Positions 1-8,885 of a stretch of 64,000 bases of DNA are shown piece by piece. The notes under the pieces are model-generated. The model saw only the letters and a program-made list of their open reading frames with translations. It had not been told where the DNA came from and made no database searches. Source of the stretch: Methanoculleus caldifontis. GTDB lineage: Archaea > Halobacteriota > Methanomicrobia > Methanomicrobiales > Methanoculleaceae. Every line of letters begins with the position of its first letter. Positions within the stretch are counted from its first letter, which is position 1. Both the position numbers and the translations under genes were made by a program. The DNA lies in the NCBI RefSeq assembly GCF_032842345.1, contig NZ_WBKO01000001.1:1-64000 (forward strand), given 5' to 3'.

Positions 1-29
1 CAGTGACCTCTGGCAGGATCAACCAGAAT
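1..29 (-). rRNA. 16S ribosomal RNA, 5' end only
   Basis: The reverse complement of the first 29 bases reads ATTCTGGTTGATCCTGCCAG and onward, the conserved start of archaeal 16S rRNA. The gene runs left out of the window, so only its first bases are visible. The long promoter region to its right (30-910) fits an rRNA operon transcribed leftward, in the same direction as scpA and smc. Confidence 0.95.
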
Positions 30-161
30 TTGAAGTATGCACACTACTGATAAACTTGGGAGGAATTAGCGGTTACTGAACAAATTTCCGCATTGCCAAT
101 GCCAACGTCAGAACCAACCCGCGATTGTGCGGTCGTGTTGGGTCTCCATTTACAGGGAAAC

Positions 162-299
162 AATGTTTGTTTTGCAGATATTTAAACACTTGCTTCCTAT
201 TTCGGATTCGAGGATTTCGCCTCGAGTCTTCATACCCTTTGGATGCAGGGAATCGGCCAGAGCCGATGTTGCCTGCGCAGGACATAATGTTTGTTCTGC
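162..299. repeat. direct repeat pair within the rRNA leader
   Basis: AATGTTTGTTTTGC at 162-175 recurs as AATGTTTGTTCTGC at 286-299, each immediately beside a TATA-like box. The shared flank suggests that the promoter units arose by duplication and have since diverged. Confidence 0.6.
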
Positions 300-812
300 A
301 TCGCATATAAACATTACGACCCTGCTTCAGGTGTCGCGCCGGGAATTCATCGTTTTATTCCCGAACCGTGCCCGACGCATCCTGCGCCGGCGACACATTG
401 TGCGAGAATATATGTGGAACTTCCCGACATATAAACATTGTCAACCCGCATCAGAACCCGGTCGAGACCGGGTCCCTCACAAGCAGTTGAAGTGACGCAG
501 ACCAGACCACCCCGACGGGGCTGCACGGTCTGACGCCAGGACAACACAGCCTTACTATGTAAGGCTCAATGTCATATAAACATTCCCCTGCCCCGTCGGA
601 TCCGAGCACCGGGCTCGAACCCCCATATTGATCGGAAGTATCGCCGATTCTGCACCTGAATGCAGAATTCAGGACGAGATTCACTCCCGATCCGACCATA
701 TGATGTTGACTCCGGGGGTATTTATACATTTACCCTGGACAGGGGCCGGAAGGCGTCAGACCGGCCGCAGATTCACCCGAAAATGCTGCTCCAGGGCCAA
801 CTATATATGCAG
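178..812 (-). promoter_or_regulatory. tandem array of TATA-like boxes upstream of the rRNA operon
   Basis: Read on the minus strand, five TATA-like elements of the form AATGTTTATATG or a close variant lie at 178-190, 304-315, 428-439, 573-584 and 719-730. Three of them (304, 428, 573) are the same 12-mer. Spacing is 126, 124, 145 and 146 bases. A sixth A/T tract (CTATATATGC) is at 801-810. The most proximal box is about 150 bases before the 16S start. Tandem promoters are common for rRNA operons; their use here is inferred. No protein gene is supported in 30-910. Confidence 0.72.
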
Positions 813-910
813 AGCGCGCGGGAGAATTGCCACGCGCGCAGGAGCGCGACACACTCACGCCAAAGGATACTCGCTAAAACAGCAATCCAGGCAAAGAGAG
901 GAGGCGGAGT

Positions 911-1693
911 CTATGGCTCGCCCGCAGGGAGCGGGGCGCCCCCCGCACCTGCATCAAAACCTGCATCCCCGCCGGGAACCCGGTCGCCGATGTAGATCTC
1001 GCCGAAGAACTCGTCCTGCCAGAGAGCAAGTTTCCCCTCCAGCATCAGAAAGAGGAGCGGAATATACACCTCGCGCCGGCTCCGCCCCATCGCCGCGGAG
1101 AGAGCGTCGAGCGTCAGGACGCCGCCGCCCTGCATGGCGCGCCGGAACTCCCCCATCACGACGGATACCGAGTCCCGGTAGCCCTCGTCGTGCGCGACCG
1201 CCACCACATCGCCGGCGCTGAGATCGAGGTCCGGCTCCCGGACCGTGGGCGTCCGCCTCCGCTGCCGGCGGCGCTGCTCCTTCTCCGCGGTCTTGAGCTG
1301 CTTGATGAGCTCATAAAGCGTGACCGGCGGCCGCTTGCGCAGGCTCTTTCTCCCCAGGCGGCGCTGGATCTCCCGCTCCAGGCGCCCCATCGGCTCGCAT
1401 CCGCCGTCCCCGGGCTCAAAGTCGAAGTCGGTGCAGGAGAATGCGTCTTCCTCCTCCTCAGAGAGAGATTCCTCATCCCCGTCACCGTCCCACCCATCGA
1501 GGTAGTCCGACTTCAACCGCAGCAGGCAGGCGGCATAAAAGAGCGTCCGCCCCGATACGCGCAGGTCGAGTTCCTTCCTCCGGTCGAGTTCGGCGAGGAA
1601 CCGGTCCGTCACATCCACGATATCGATGTTCCAGGGATCGACTTCCCCCCGCTCGGCCATGCCGGCCAGGATCTCGACGGGCTCCTCATCCAT
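911..1693 (-). CDS. scpA: segregation and condensation protein ScpA (kleisin)
   Basis: Kleisin partner of SMC in the chromosome condensation complex. From an ATG at 1693 the product is 260 aa. The N-terminus has the ScpA pattern EILAGMAERGEVDPWNIDIV and then an amphipathic helical region. An acidic stretch lies near residues 70-95, a basic linker near 140-150, and the C-terminus forms the winged helix (REVYIPLLFLMLEGKLALW) that contacts the SMC head. The last ~25 residues are a Gly/Ala-rich tail. The start overlaps the smc stop by 8 bp, which supports translational coupling; a GTG four codons upstream is also possible. No scpB-like gene is visible in the window. Confidence 0.92.
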   Translation of the reverse strand: MDEEPVEILAGMAERGEVDPWNIDIVDVTDRFLAELDRRKELDLRVSGRTLFYAACLLRLKSDYLDGWDGDGDEESLSEEEEDAFSCTDFDFEPGDGGCEPMGRLEREIQRRLGRKSLRKRPPVTLYELIKQLKTAEKEQRRRQRRRTPTVREPDLDLSAGDVVAVAHDEGYRDSVSVVMGEFRRAMQGGGVLTLDALSAAMGRSRREVYIPLLFLMLEGKLALWQDEFFGEIYIGDRVPGGDAGFDAGAGGAPLPAGEP

Positions 1694-4600
1694 TGTTCTG
1701 CACACCGGTCACGTAAGTGCTCTTGTCCGGGCGGATCGTCACGCCCACGATACGGTCGGCGCGCTCGATCATCGGCTTTCTGAGCGAGACGATGATCGAC
1801 TGCGCGTTCCCGGTCAGATCACTGATCATCGCGGCGATCCGGCCGACGTTGCTCCCGTCAAGGAACATATCCACCTCATCGAGAGCGTAGAACGGCGCGG
1901 GCATATACTGCTGGATCGAGAAGATGAACGCGAGCGTGACGAGCGACTTCTCGCCCCCGGAGAGCGCGGAGAGGAGGTGGACCTTCTTGTCGCGCGGCTG
2001 GACCGCGAACGTCATCCCGCCGGCAAACGGGTCCTCCTCGTTGTCGAGGACCAGCCTCCCGCTCCCATCGGTCAACCGCGCGAAGATCGTGCGGAAGTTC
2101 GCGTCGATCGCGGAAAAAGCGGTTATGAAGGCCTCGTACTTCATCTTCTCGTAGCGCTCGATCCGTTCAAGGAGCATCGTCCGCTCCCGCGAGAGGACCT
2201 CTTTCTTCTCCGTCCGCTCGGCGACGCGCGCGCTGACCCGGTCGCACTCCTCGATCGCGAGCATGTTCACCGCGCCGATCTTCTTCAACGCGCGGTTGGC
2301 CTCCGCGAGCCCGGCATCGATGGCGGCAAGGTCAAGATCGGTCGTCACGTCCCCGGCCTGTTCCCTGAGCACCCCGAGCTCCACGAGAAGGACCCGCTCC
2401 CGCTCGGCGAGAGCATCGGCCTGCATCCGGACGCGCTCCATCGCGCCCGAGAGTTCGAGCGCCCCCCGGTCGAGCGCCCGGATCTCGTCGAGGATACGGT
2501 CGCGCTCGGCGTGCAGGCCCGCGAGCTCGTCGGAGAACTCCTTCTGGAGCGCTTCGAGCTGGACGATCTGGCGGTGCCGGTCCTCGATCTGCTCCTTTGC
2601 CGCCGTGATCTCGGCGTCGATCTCACGGTTCTTCGCCTCAAGACGGTCCCGCTCCGCCGCGAGCTCCTCGGTCCGGTTCGCGAAGTGCTGCCGCTCGCGC
2701 CGGACGTCGGCGATGTCCGCGTCCTTGTTCCGGAGCCGGCGCTCGAGATCCTCGACGGATTTGCGCAGCGACTCGTACTGCTCGGTGAGCGCGGGGACTT
2801 CGGTGTCGTCGAGTTTCTTCTTGAGGTCCTCGACCTCCGCCGAGAACCGCGCGATCTCGGCAGAGGTCCGTTCGAGATCGGTCTCGAGCCGCGCGAGCTC
2901 CTCGCCGCCGGTCTTCACGCCGTCGGCCATCTCCTGCAGGGTCGCGGCGAGAGTCTGCTGCTCTCCCGTAAGCACCTCGGTGCGCTTCCGGAACTCATCG
3001 ACAAGCATCCGGTAGCGCGCGATCTGCTCATCGAGCCCGCTCCGCTCCGCCCGTTTCGCCTCCGCCGCCGTCGCATGCCGCCGGATGGATGCGTCGACCT
3101 CCGCCGCCTCGGCTTCGAGGCCCGCGAGGGCCGCGCGGACCCGCATGATCTCGTCGTCGACCGCCACCCCGAACCCGCGGACCTTCTTCACCTGAGAGCC
3201 ACCCGTCATCGCGCCGCTCTTCTCGACGAAGTCCCCGTCCAGGGTGACCATCTTGTAGCGGCCCATCATCCGCCGCGCCCGCTCGAGAGTATCCACCACG
3301 ACCGTCGCGCCGAAGACAACCCGGAACGCGCGGTCGAACGCCGGGTCGAACTCGAGCAGGTCGACCGCGTAGCCGACGATCCCGGGATCGGCTTCGAGCG
3401 GCTGGAGAACCGGGGGACGGAGTTTGTTGAGCGGGAGGAAGGTGACCCGGCCGAGACGGTTATCCTTCAGGTAGCGGATCGCGTCCGAGGCCACCGCATC
3501 GGTGTCCACGACCACCCACCGCAGCCGGCCCATCGCCGCCACGTCGAGTGCGGTCGCGTACTCCGGCGGCGCCCGGCCGAGCTGCGCGACGGTGCCGTGG
3601 ACCCCGTCCATATCGAGGACGACGTCCATCGCCTTCCCGCCGGCATCGCCCTGGACCTGCTGCTGCGCCTCAAAGCGCATCAGGCTCTGCTGGTTCTCGC
3701 GGATCTCCTTCTGCAGCCGGTCGAGAGCGGACCGCCGGGCAAAGAGCGAGCTCTCGGCCTCGGAGAGGTCGCGCTCCACCTGCCGTTTCTGCGTCTCGCA
3801 CCCGGCGAGACACGAGGCGTAGTCCGCGACCTGCGCCTGCTTGTTCGCGAGCTCCTCCTCGATCTGGCGGATGCGCGCGTCCAGGCGCTCGCGCTCGGAG
3901 GTCCGCATCCGGCTCTTCTCGATCAAGAGGTCCTGCTCGCGGAGGATCTTCGCGCGGAGCTCTTTCTGGCCCTCAAGATCCTGGAGCCTCGCGAAGAGCC
4001 GGTCCTTGATCCCCTCGACCTCCTTGCTCTCGCTTGCTATCCGCTCCTCGACCCCCTGCAGCTTCTCGCGCTGGCCCGATACCTCCATAGCGAGGTTCGC
4101 GCGGTCGATCGAGAGGTTGCGGATCTGCGTCGCGCACTCGCCGACCTTCGCCTCCGCGCGCCTGCTGTCCATGTAGACGCGCTGGAGCGTCTCGAGGTTC
4201 TCGCTCCGGCCGGAGCCCAGCCGCTCGATCGTCTTCTCGGCGAGCCGGATCGCGCTCCGGGCCTCCTCGAGGCGCCCGACGAGCGCGAGGTACTCAGGGC
4301 CGCTCTTCTGGCCGATCTCCGTGTCGACCGCACGCTGGCGCCCGCGCGCCTCGTCGATCCGTTTGCGGACGGCCTCATGCTCCGCGGCGGTGCGGCCCAT
4401 CGCCGCCTGCTGCTCGAGCATGAGGGCGTGGAGGGTCTCGATCTCACCCTCCTTCTGCCGGACGAGCGCCGCCCCCCGGCAGCGGCCGAGGTGCTCCAGT
4501 TCGTCCTGCCACCGCCGGTACTCTATCGCCTGCTCGCGCTCGTGCTGGAGCGCGTCGAGCCTCGCCGTCAGTTCGGAGAGGAGGATCTCCTCGCGCTCGA

Positions 4601-5129
4601 TCCGCTCCCGCACCACCTCGAGCTCCGAGAACGCCTGCTCGCGCTTGTGGTCGAACTCGGCGACGCCCGCGATCTCGTCGATGATCTTCCGGCGCTCCCC
4701 ATCGCTCATCTCCATGATACGGGTGATATCGCCCTGCATCACGACGTTGTAGCCTTCGGGCTTGATCCCGAACTTGTTGAGGAACTCGATGACATCGCTC
4801 TGCTTGCAGAGACGGTTGTTGAGATAGTTGTAACTGTAGTACCCCGTCGGCGTCCGCTTGATCCGGCGGCGGATCGTCGTGCCGTCCGAGAACGTGACCG
4901 TCACCTCGGCGGTATCCTTCCCGGAGTTGACGTTGATCAGGTCCGTCAGCTTCTCGGCCCGCAGCCCCCGGGCGCCCGACAGGGCGAGGACGAAGAGGAT
5001 GCTGTCGATGATGTTGCTCTTTCCAGAACCGTTCGGGCCTGAGACGACAGTAAATCCTTCAAAAAAAGGGATCTTCGTCTTTCTTGCGAAAGACTTGAAG
5101 TTGTCGATCTCAAGCTGCGTGATGTACAA
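1686..5129 (-). CDS. smc: chromosome segregation protein SMC
   Basis: An SMC ATPase of 1147 aa, full length for the family. The N-terminal head has Walker A GPNGSGKSN at residues 31-39. Long coiled coils flank a hinge around residues 500-640. The C-terminal head has the signature LSGGEKSLVTLAF followed by Walker B FYALDEVDMFLD. The start is TTG (TTG TAC ATC ACG), the only one that gives the canonical N-terminus MYITQLEIDNFKSF. The gene lies 18 bp behind a coiled-coil gene and overlaps scpA, forming a condensin operon that points toward the rRNA genes. Confidence 0.98.
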   Translation of the reverse strand: MYITQLEIDNFKSFARKTKIPFFEGFTVVSGPNGSGKSNIIDSILFVLALSGARGLRAEKLTDLINVNSGKDTAEVTVTFSDGTTIRRRIKRTPTGYYSYNYLNNRLCKQSDVIEFLNKFGIKPEGYNVVMQGDITRIMEMSDGERRKIIDEIAGVAEFDHKREQAFSELEVVRERIEREEILLSELTARLDALQHEREQAIEYRRWQDELEHLGRCRGAALVRQKEGEIETLHALMLEQQAAMGRTAAEHEAVRKRIDEARGRQRAVDTEIGQKSGPEYLALVGRLEEARSAIRLAEKTIERLGSGRSENLETLQRVYMDSRRAEAKVGECATQIRNLSIDRANLAMEVSGQREKLQGVEERIASESKEVEGIKDRLFARLQDLEGQKELRAKILREQDLLIEKSRMRTSERERLDARIRQIEEELANKQAQVADYASCLAGCETQKRQVERDLSEAESSLFARRSALDRLQKEIRENQQSLMRFEAQQQVQGDAGGKAMDVVLDMDGVHGTVAQLGRAPPEYATALDVAAMGRLRWVVVDTDAVASDAIRYLKDNRLGRVTFLPLNKLRPPVLQPLEADPGIVGYAVDLLEFDPAFDRAFRVVFGATVVVDTLERARRMMGRYKMVTLDGDFVEKSGAMTGGSQVKKVRGFGVAVDDEIMRVRAALAGLEAEAAEVDASIRRHATAAEAKRAERSGLDEQIARYRMLVDEFRKRTEVLTGEQQTLAATLQEMADGVKTGGEELARLETDLERTSAEIARFSAEVEDLKKKLDDTEVPALTEQYESLRKSVEDLERRLRNKDADIADVRRERQHFANRTEELAAERDRLEAKNREIDAEITAAKEQIEDRHRQIVQLEALQKEFSDELAGLHAERDRILDEIRALDRGALELSGAMERVRMQADALAERERVLLVELGVLREQAGDVTTDLDLAAIDAGLAEANRALKKIGAVNMLAIEECDRVSARVAERTEKKEVLSRERTMLLERIERYEKMKYEAFITAFSAIDANFRTIFARLTDGSGRLVLDNEEDPFAGGMTFAVQPRDKKVHLLSALSGGEKSLVTLAFIFSIQQYMPAPFYALDEVDMFLDGSNVGRIAAMISDLTGNAQSIIVSLRKPMIERADRIVGVTIRPDKSTYVTGVQNNG

Positions 5130-5147
5130 GGATGAGACTCCCTTCGC

Positions 5148-5801
5148 TTACCGATCGAGATCGACCGTGTCATCCTCTTCGGCCTGGATGACGTCGTCCA
5201 CCATACGCTTCTTCTGTTCCACGAAGAGCGTCCGGTCCGAGGGCTTGCTGCCGCTCTTCCCCCGCGCCTTAGCCGGTATGCTGCCGGTCCTGGTGCTGGC
5301 GACGATGTACTCCGAGGGGCGCCGCGGCTCCGGCCTTAAGGTCCCGTCGTTCTGCATGATCAGTTCGAGTTTCGTGCCCGGAGGAACGGGATCTGCCGGC
5401 TGCTGCTGCCTCTCCGCCGGGCGCGGGGATGCCCGGGGTTCGGCGGCACGCGCCGGGGCCGGCTGCGCCGCGGTGCGGGGCTCCGCCTGGATGGCGGGCG
5501 CGGGCTTGCGCTCCTCGGCCACCGGCTTCTTCCTGCGCTCCTCCGCCTCCCGCAGGAGTTTCATCATCACCGACTTGGCGTCGAGGACTTCCTCCGTCAG
5601 TCCCTTGACCAGGGCCTCGAGGTCGCGCACCTTCCGCTCCAGATCGCGCAGGCGCTCCTCCCCCGCCTCGATCGTCGCTGTCTCCACCGTCACCGCCGGC
5701 GGCTGCTCGTAATCTTTCATCTCCATCTCCTTCTCGCGCTCGGCGAGTTCTCGCTCAAGAAAACGTATTCTCGCATCCTTCTGCGCCATAAACTCCCTCA
5801 A
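5148..5801 (-). CDS. coiled-coil protein upstream of smc, function unknown
   Basis: 217 aa, or 213 aa from the second Met at residue 5. Residues 5-90 are heptad-rich, with many Arg/Glu/Leu, and should form a coiled coil. Residues 95-145 are a Pro/Ala/Arg/Gln-rich disordered linker. The C-terminal ~75 residues are more ordered, with KLELIMQNDGTL and a closing acidic run (EEDDTVDLD). The gene ends 18 bp before the smc TTG, so it is probably cotranscribed and may serve the condensin or membrane anchoring. That role is inference from position only; I recognise no named family. Confidence 0.75.
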   Translation of the reverse strand: MREFMAQKDARIRFLERELAEREKEMEMKDYEQPPAVTVETATIEAGEERLRDLERKVRDLEALVKGLTEEVLDAKSVMMKLLREAEERRKKPVAEERKPAPAIQAEPRTAAQPAPARAAEPRASPRPAERQQQPADPVPPGTKLELIMQNDGTLRPEPRRPSEYIVASTRTGSIPAKARGKSGSKPSDRTLFVEQKKRMVDDVIQAEEDDTVDLDR

Positions 5802-5977
5802 ATTAATCCTTGATAATAATTACGTAATAATATTCCTATAGATTCTCGAAATAAAGAAGTATTACATTGGATCCGGAGTCCGGCAGGAAAACCGCCGCGA
5901 GCCACAAGATCCGGAACGGCTATTGGCAAATCCTGCAAAAGAAAGAATATTACCTCACCGAAGCAACCTTTTTGTGC
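5802..5977. promoter_or_regulatory. AT-rich divergent promoter region between the coiled-coil gene and glyA
   Basis: This 176-base gap is far richer in A/T than its surroundings and separates leftward smc-side genes from rightward glyA. It contains the 10-base palindrome ATTACGTAAT at 5819-5828 and several TATA-like tracts (for example TAATAATATTCC). Individual promoter assignments are not certain. Confidence 0.55.
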
Positions 5978-7249
5978 ATGTCCAGTCTGGCAGACTTCGA
6001 TCCGGAAGTCGCGGGCCTCATCGAGGAAGAGCGCCTGCGTCAGATAAACGGGTTGGAATTGATCGCCTCGGAAAACGTCGTCAGTAAGGCGGTTCTCGAA
6101 GCGATGGGTTCTATAATGACCAATAAATATGCCGAGGGCTACCCCGGCAAGCGCTACTACGGCGGCTGCGAGTTCCACGACGTCGTGGAGAACCTTGCGC
6201 GCGACCGGCTCTGCCGGCTCTTCGGGGCGGAGCACGCGAACGTCCAGGCGCACTCCGGCAGCCAGGCAAACCAGGCGGTCTACTTTGCCCACCTCAACTA
6301 CAAAGACAAGATCATGAGCCAGAGCCTCACCCAGGGCGGCCACCTCTCTCACGGCTCGCCGGTCAACATCACCGGGCGCTGGTACTCCATCTTCCACTAC
6401 GGCGTCGACTCTGAGACGGAGACGCTCGACTACGCGGCCATCGAAGATATGGCACGGATAGTCAAGCCGCAGATGATCGTCTGCGGTGCGAGCGCCTACC
6501 CGCGCGAGATCGACTTCAAGGCCTTCCAGGAGGTCGCGGACACGGTCGGCGCACGCTGCATGGCCGATATCGCTCACATCGCCGGGCTCTGCGCGACCGG
6601 ATACCACAACTCCCCGGTCGGGGTCGTCGACACCGTGACGACGACGACGCACAAGACCCTGCGCGGCCCCCGCGGCGGCGCCATCATGTGCAGCAAGGAA
6701 GACGCCCAGGTCATCGACAAGTCCATCTTCCCCGGCATGCAGGGCGGCCCCCTGATGCACGTCATCGCCGCGAAGGCCGTCTGCTTCAAGGAAGCGCTGA
6801 CCCCCGCGTACAAAGACTACTGCGGCCAGGTCGTGAGGAACGCACGGACGATCGCCGACGTCCTCGCAGGCGAAGGGCTCGACCTCGTCTCCGGCGGCAC
6901 CGACAACCACCTCATCCTCCTCGACCTCACAAGCGTCTCCACGAACGGCGAGCACCTCACGGGTCTCGCGGCCGAGACCGCGCTCGGCGAGGCGGGGATC
7001 ACCGTCAACAAGAACACCATTCCCCGCGAGCAGCTCAGCCCCTTCGTGACGAGCGGGCTCCGGATCGGCACGCCGGCCGTCACCTCCCGCGGCATGAAAG
7101 AGGAGGAGATGAAGCAGATCGGCCACTGGATCGCCCGGGTCGTCAAGGATATCGCGAGAGACAAGACCTCGAAGAAGGCGATCGCCGAAGTGAGGGAAGA
7201 GGTTATTGCCCTCGCGAGCAAGTATCCCCTCTACCCTGAAGTAGCATGA
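5978..7249 (+). CDS. glyA: serine hydroxymethyltransferase
   Basis: PLP enzyme interconverting serine and glycine with transfer of a C1 unit to a reduced pterin. 423 aa from the ATG at 5978, where the family N-terminus [18 protein letters not shown] begins; the open frame upstream is not conserved-looking. The PLP lysine is K226 in [14 protein letters not shown], and the YPGKRYYGG substrate loop is near residue 55. It overlaps folD by 4 bp (ATGA). With folD and folP it forms a C1/pterin cluster. Confidence 0.97.
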   Translation: MSSLADFDPEVAGLIEEERLRQINGLELIASENVVSKAVLEAMGSIMTNKYAEGYPGKRYYGGCEFHDVVENLARDRLCRLFGAEHANVQAHSGSQANQAVYFAHLNYKDKIMSQSLTQGGHLSHGSPVNITGRWYSIFHYGVDSETETLDYAAIEDMARIVKPQMIVCGASAYPREIDFKAFQEVADTVGARCMADIAHIAGLCATGYHNSPVGVVDTVTTTTHKTLRGPRGGAIMCSKEDAQVIDKSIFPGMQGGPLMHVIAAKAVCFKEALTPAYKDYCGQVVRNARTIADVLAGEGLDLVSGGTDNHLILLDLTSVSTNGEHLTGLAAETALGEAGITVNKNTIPREQLSPFVTSGLRIGTPAVTSRGMKEEEMKQIGHWIARVVKDIARDKTSKKAIAEVREEVIALASKYPLYPEVA

Positions 7250-8094
7250 TACTCGATGGAAAAGCAGTCTCTGAAAAGAGGCTTGAGATCCTCAAAGAGA
7301 GGATAGAAGAGTCGGGGCTCTATCCGCGCCTCGCCACCGTCATCGTGGGGGCGGACCCCGCATCACAGATGTATGTCCGGATGAAGCACCGGGCGTGCGA
7401 GCGCGTCGGTATCGGGTCCATCGGGATCGAACTCCCGGAGGACGCCTCGACGGAGCGGGTGCTCGAGGCGGTCAACCGCCTCAACAACGACCCCGACATC
7501 AACGGCATCCTGATCCAGCTCCCCCTCCCGCCGCAGGTGGACACCACCCGCGTCATCGAGGCGGTCGCACCCGACAAGGATGTGGACGGGTTCCACCCCT
7601 GCAGCCTCGGCAGGCTCCTTGCCGGGAACCCGGTCTTTGCCCCCTGCACCCCGCAGGGGATCATGACGATCCTCGAAGAGTATAAGATCCCGATCCGGGG
7701 CAAACGTGCGGTCGTCGTCGGCCGGAGCATCGATGTAGGGCGCCCCATGGCCGCTCTGCTCCTGAACGCCGACGCAACCGTCACCATCTGCCACTCTAAG
7801 ACCGAGAACCTGGCTGAAGAGATGCGGAGAGCCGATATCCTGGTCAGCGCGGTCGGGAAGGCGAGGTTTGTCGGGCCGGAGATGGTGAAGGAAGGCGCGA
7901 CGGTCATCGACGTCGGGATCAACTACGACGAGCAGGGCAAGCTCTGCGGCGACGTCGACTTCGATGCGGTGAAGGATCGTGCGGGAGCGATAACGCCGGT
8001 CCCCGGCGGCGTCGGCCCCATGACGATCGCAACCCTGATGGAGAACACGTTCAGGGCAGCCAAGTTGAGGACATGCAACGGTACTGCACGGTAA
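7246..8094 (+). CDS. folD: bifunctional methylene-H4folate dehydrogenase / methenyl-H4folate cyclohydrolase
   Basis: FolD oxidises methylene-tetrahydrofolate to methenyl and hydrolyses it to formyl-tetrahydrofolate. 282 aa, normal length. The catalytic lysine is in YVRMKH (K47). The substrate loop [13 protein letters not shown], the DKDVDGFHP motif and the dinucleotide loop [12 protein letters not shown] are all present. Methanogens carry tetrahydromethanopterin for energy metabolism; folate-specific enzymes are known in some (for example Methanosarcina), so this suggests a biosynthetic folate branch here. Confidence 0.96.
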   Translation: MILDGKAVSEKRLEILKERIEESGLYPRLATVIVGADPASQMYVRMKHRACERVGIGSIGIELPEDASTERVLEAVNRLNNDPDINGILIQLPLPPQVDTTRVIEAVAPDKDVDGFHPCSLGRLLAGNPVFAPCTPQGIMTILEEYKIPIRGKRAVVVGRSIDVGRPMAALLLNADATVTICHSKTENLAEEMRRADILVSAVGKARFVGPEMVKEGATVIDVGINYDEQGKLCGDVDFDAVKDRAGAITPVPGGVGPMTIATLMENTFRAAKLRTCNGTAR

Positions 8095-8885
8095 ACCGCC
8101 TCCGGATCGGCGGCGGCGCTCCCGCCCGCCTGATGGGTGTCATCAACTGCAGCCCCGAATCGTTTTACCGGGGCTCCTACACTCCGGCCGGTGGGGTTCA
8201 CGACCGGGCAGTTGCCATGCTTGAAGCGGGCGCCGATCTGATCGACCTCGGTGCGCGGAGCACGGCGCCGGGGTCTCCCCCCCTCACCGTCGCCGAGGAG
8301 GCGGCGCGGGTGGACGCGGCGCTCGCCGAACTCGACGGGACCGGGATCACCCTCTCGGTGGATACCCGTTATCCCGAGGTGCTCGAGGTCTGCCTCCGCC
8401 ACGACGTCCACGCGGCAAACGATATCTCCGGCCTCTCCGACGAGCGCTACGCGATGCTGGTCGCCGATGCCGGCCTCCCGGTCTTTGCGATGGCGAGTTG
8501 CAGGGAGCCCGGCGACCCCGTCGGCCTCGCCGCAACGATGGAAGCCCTCGGCACGGTTGTGGAGCGGTGCGCCCGCTCCGGTATCGATGAATACGTTCTC
8601 GATCCCGCCGTCGGCAGATGGACGCCTTCGCGGACGAGCGAGGACGACTGGGAACTCTGCAGGAACTTCTCCTCGTTTCTGGCCTTCGGCCGCCCGGTGC
8701 TCGCCGCGGTCTCGCGGAAGACCTTTCTCGGCGACCTCCTCTGCAGGGGACCCGACGAGCGGCTCGCGGGAACGCTCGCGCTCACGACGATGCTCCTCGA
8801 TGCCGGGGCAGCCGTCGTCCGGAGCCATGATGTTGCCGAGACCAAAGACCTCTTGCGGGTCTACGAGAAGATGAGAAGAGTATGA
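8073..8885 (+). CDS. folP: dihydropteroate synthase
   Basis: Condenses a pterin pyrophosphate with p-aminobenzoate or a related aryl amine to make the pteroate core. 270 aa TIM barrel. Seen: the DHPS signature [16 protein letters not shown] near residue 20, [11 protein letters not shown], the DTRYPEV and AANDISG strands, and SRKTFLG near the C-terminus, which matches the family's Ser-Arg-Lys element. The start overlaps folD by 22 bp and the end overlaps cofE by 4 bp. Whether it feeds folate or methanopterin cannot be told from sequence alone. Confidence 0.93.
   Translation: MQRYCTVNRLRIGGGAPARLMGVINCSPESFYRGSYTPAGGVHDRAVAMLEAGADLIDLGARSTAPGSPPLTVAEEAARVDAALAELDGTGITLSVDTRYPEVLEVCLRHDVHAANDISGLSDERYAMLVADAGLPVFAMASCREPGDPVGLAATMEALGTVVERCARSGIDEYVLDPAVGRWTPSRTSEDDWELCRNFSSFLAFGRPVLAAVSRKTFLGDLLCRGPDERLAGTLALTTMLLDAGAAVVRSHDVAETKDLLRVYEKMRRV

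Noticed and set aside
1626-5042. A 1138-codon open frame on the plus strand across the smc gene
   Set aside because: It is the antisense shadow of smc: GC-rich codons give few stops, and the translation is Leu/Arg/Asp-rich without domain motifs, while the minus strand encodes a perfect SMC protein.
5798-7126. A 442-codon minus-strand frame across glyA
   Set aside because: Antisense shadow of the serine hydroxymethyltransferase gene, with no family motifs.
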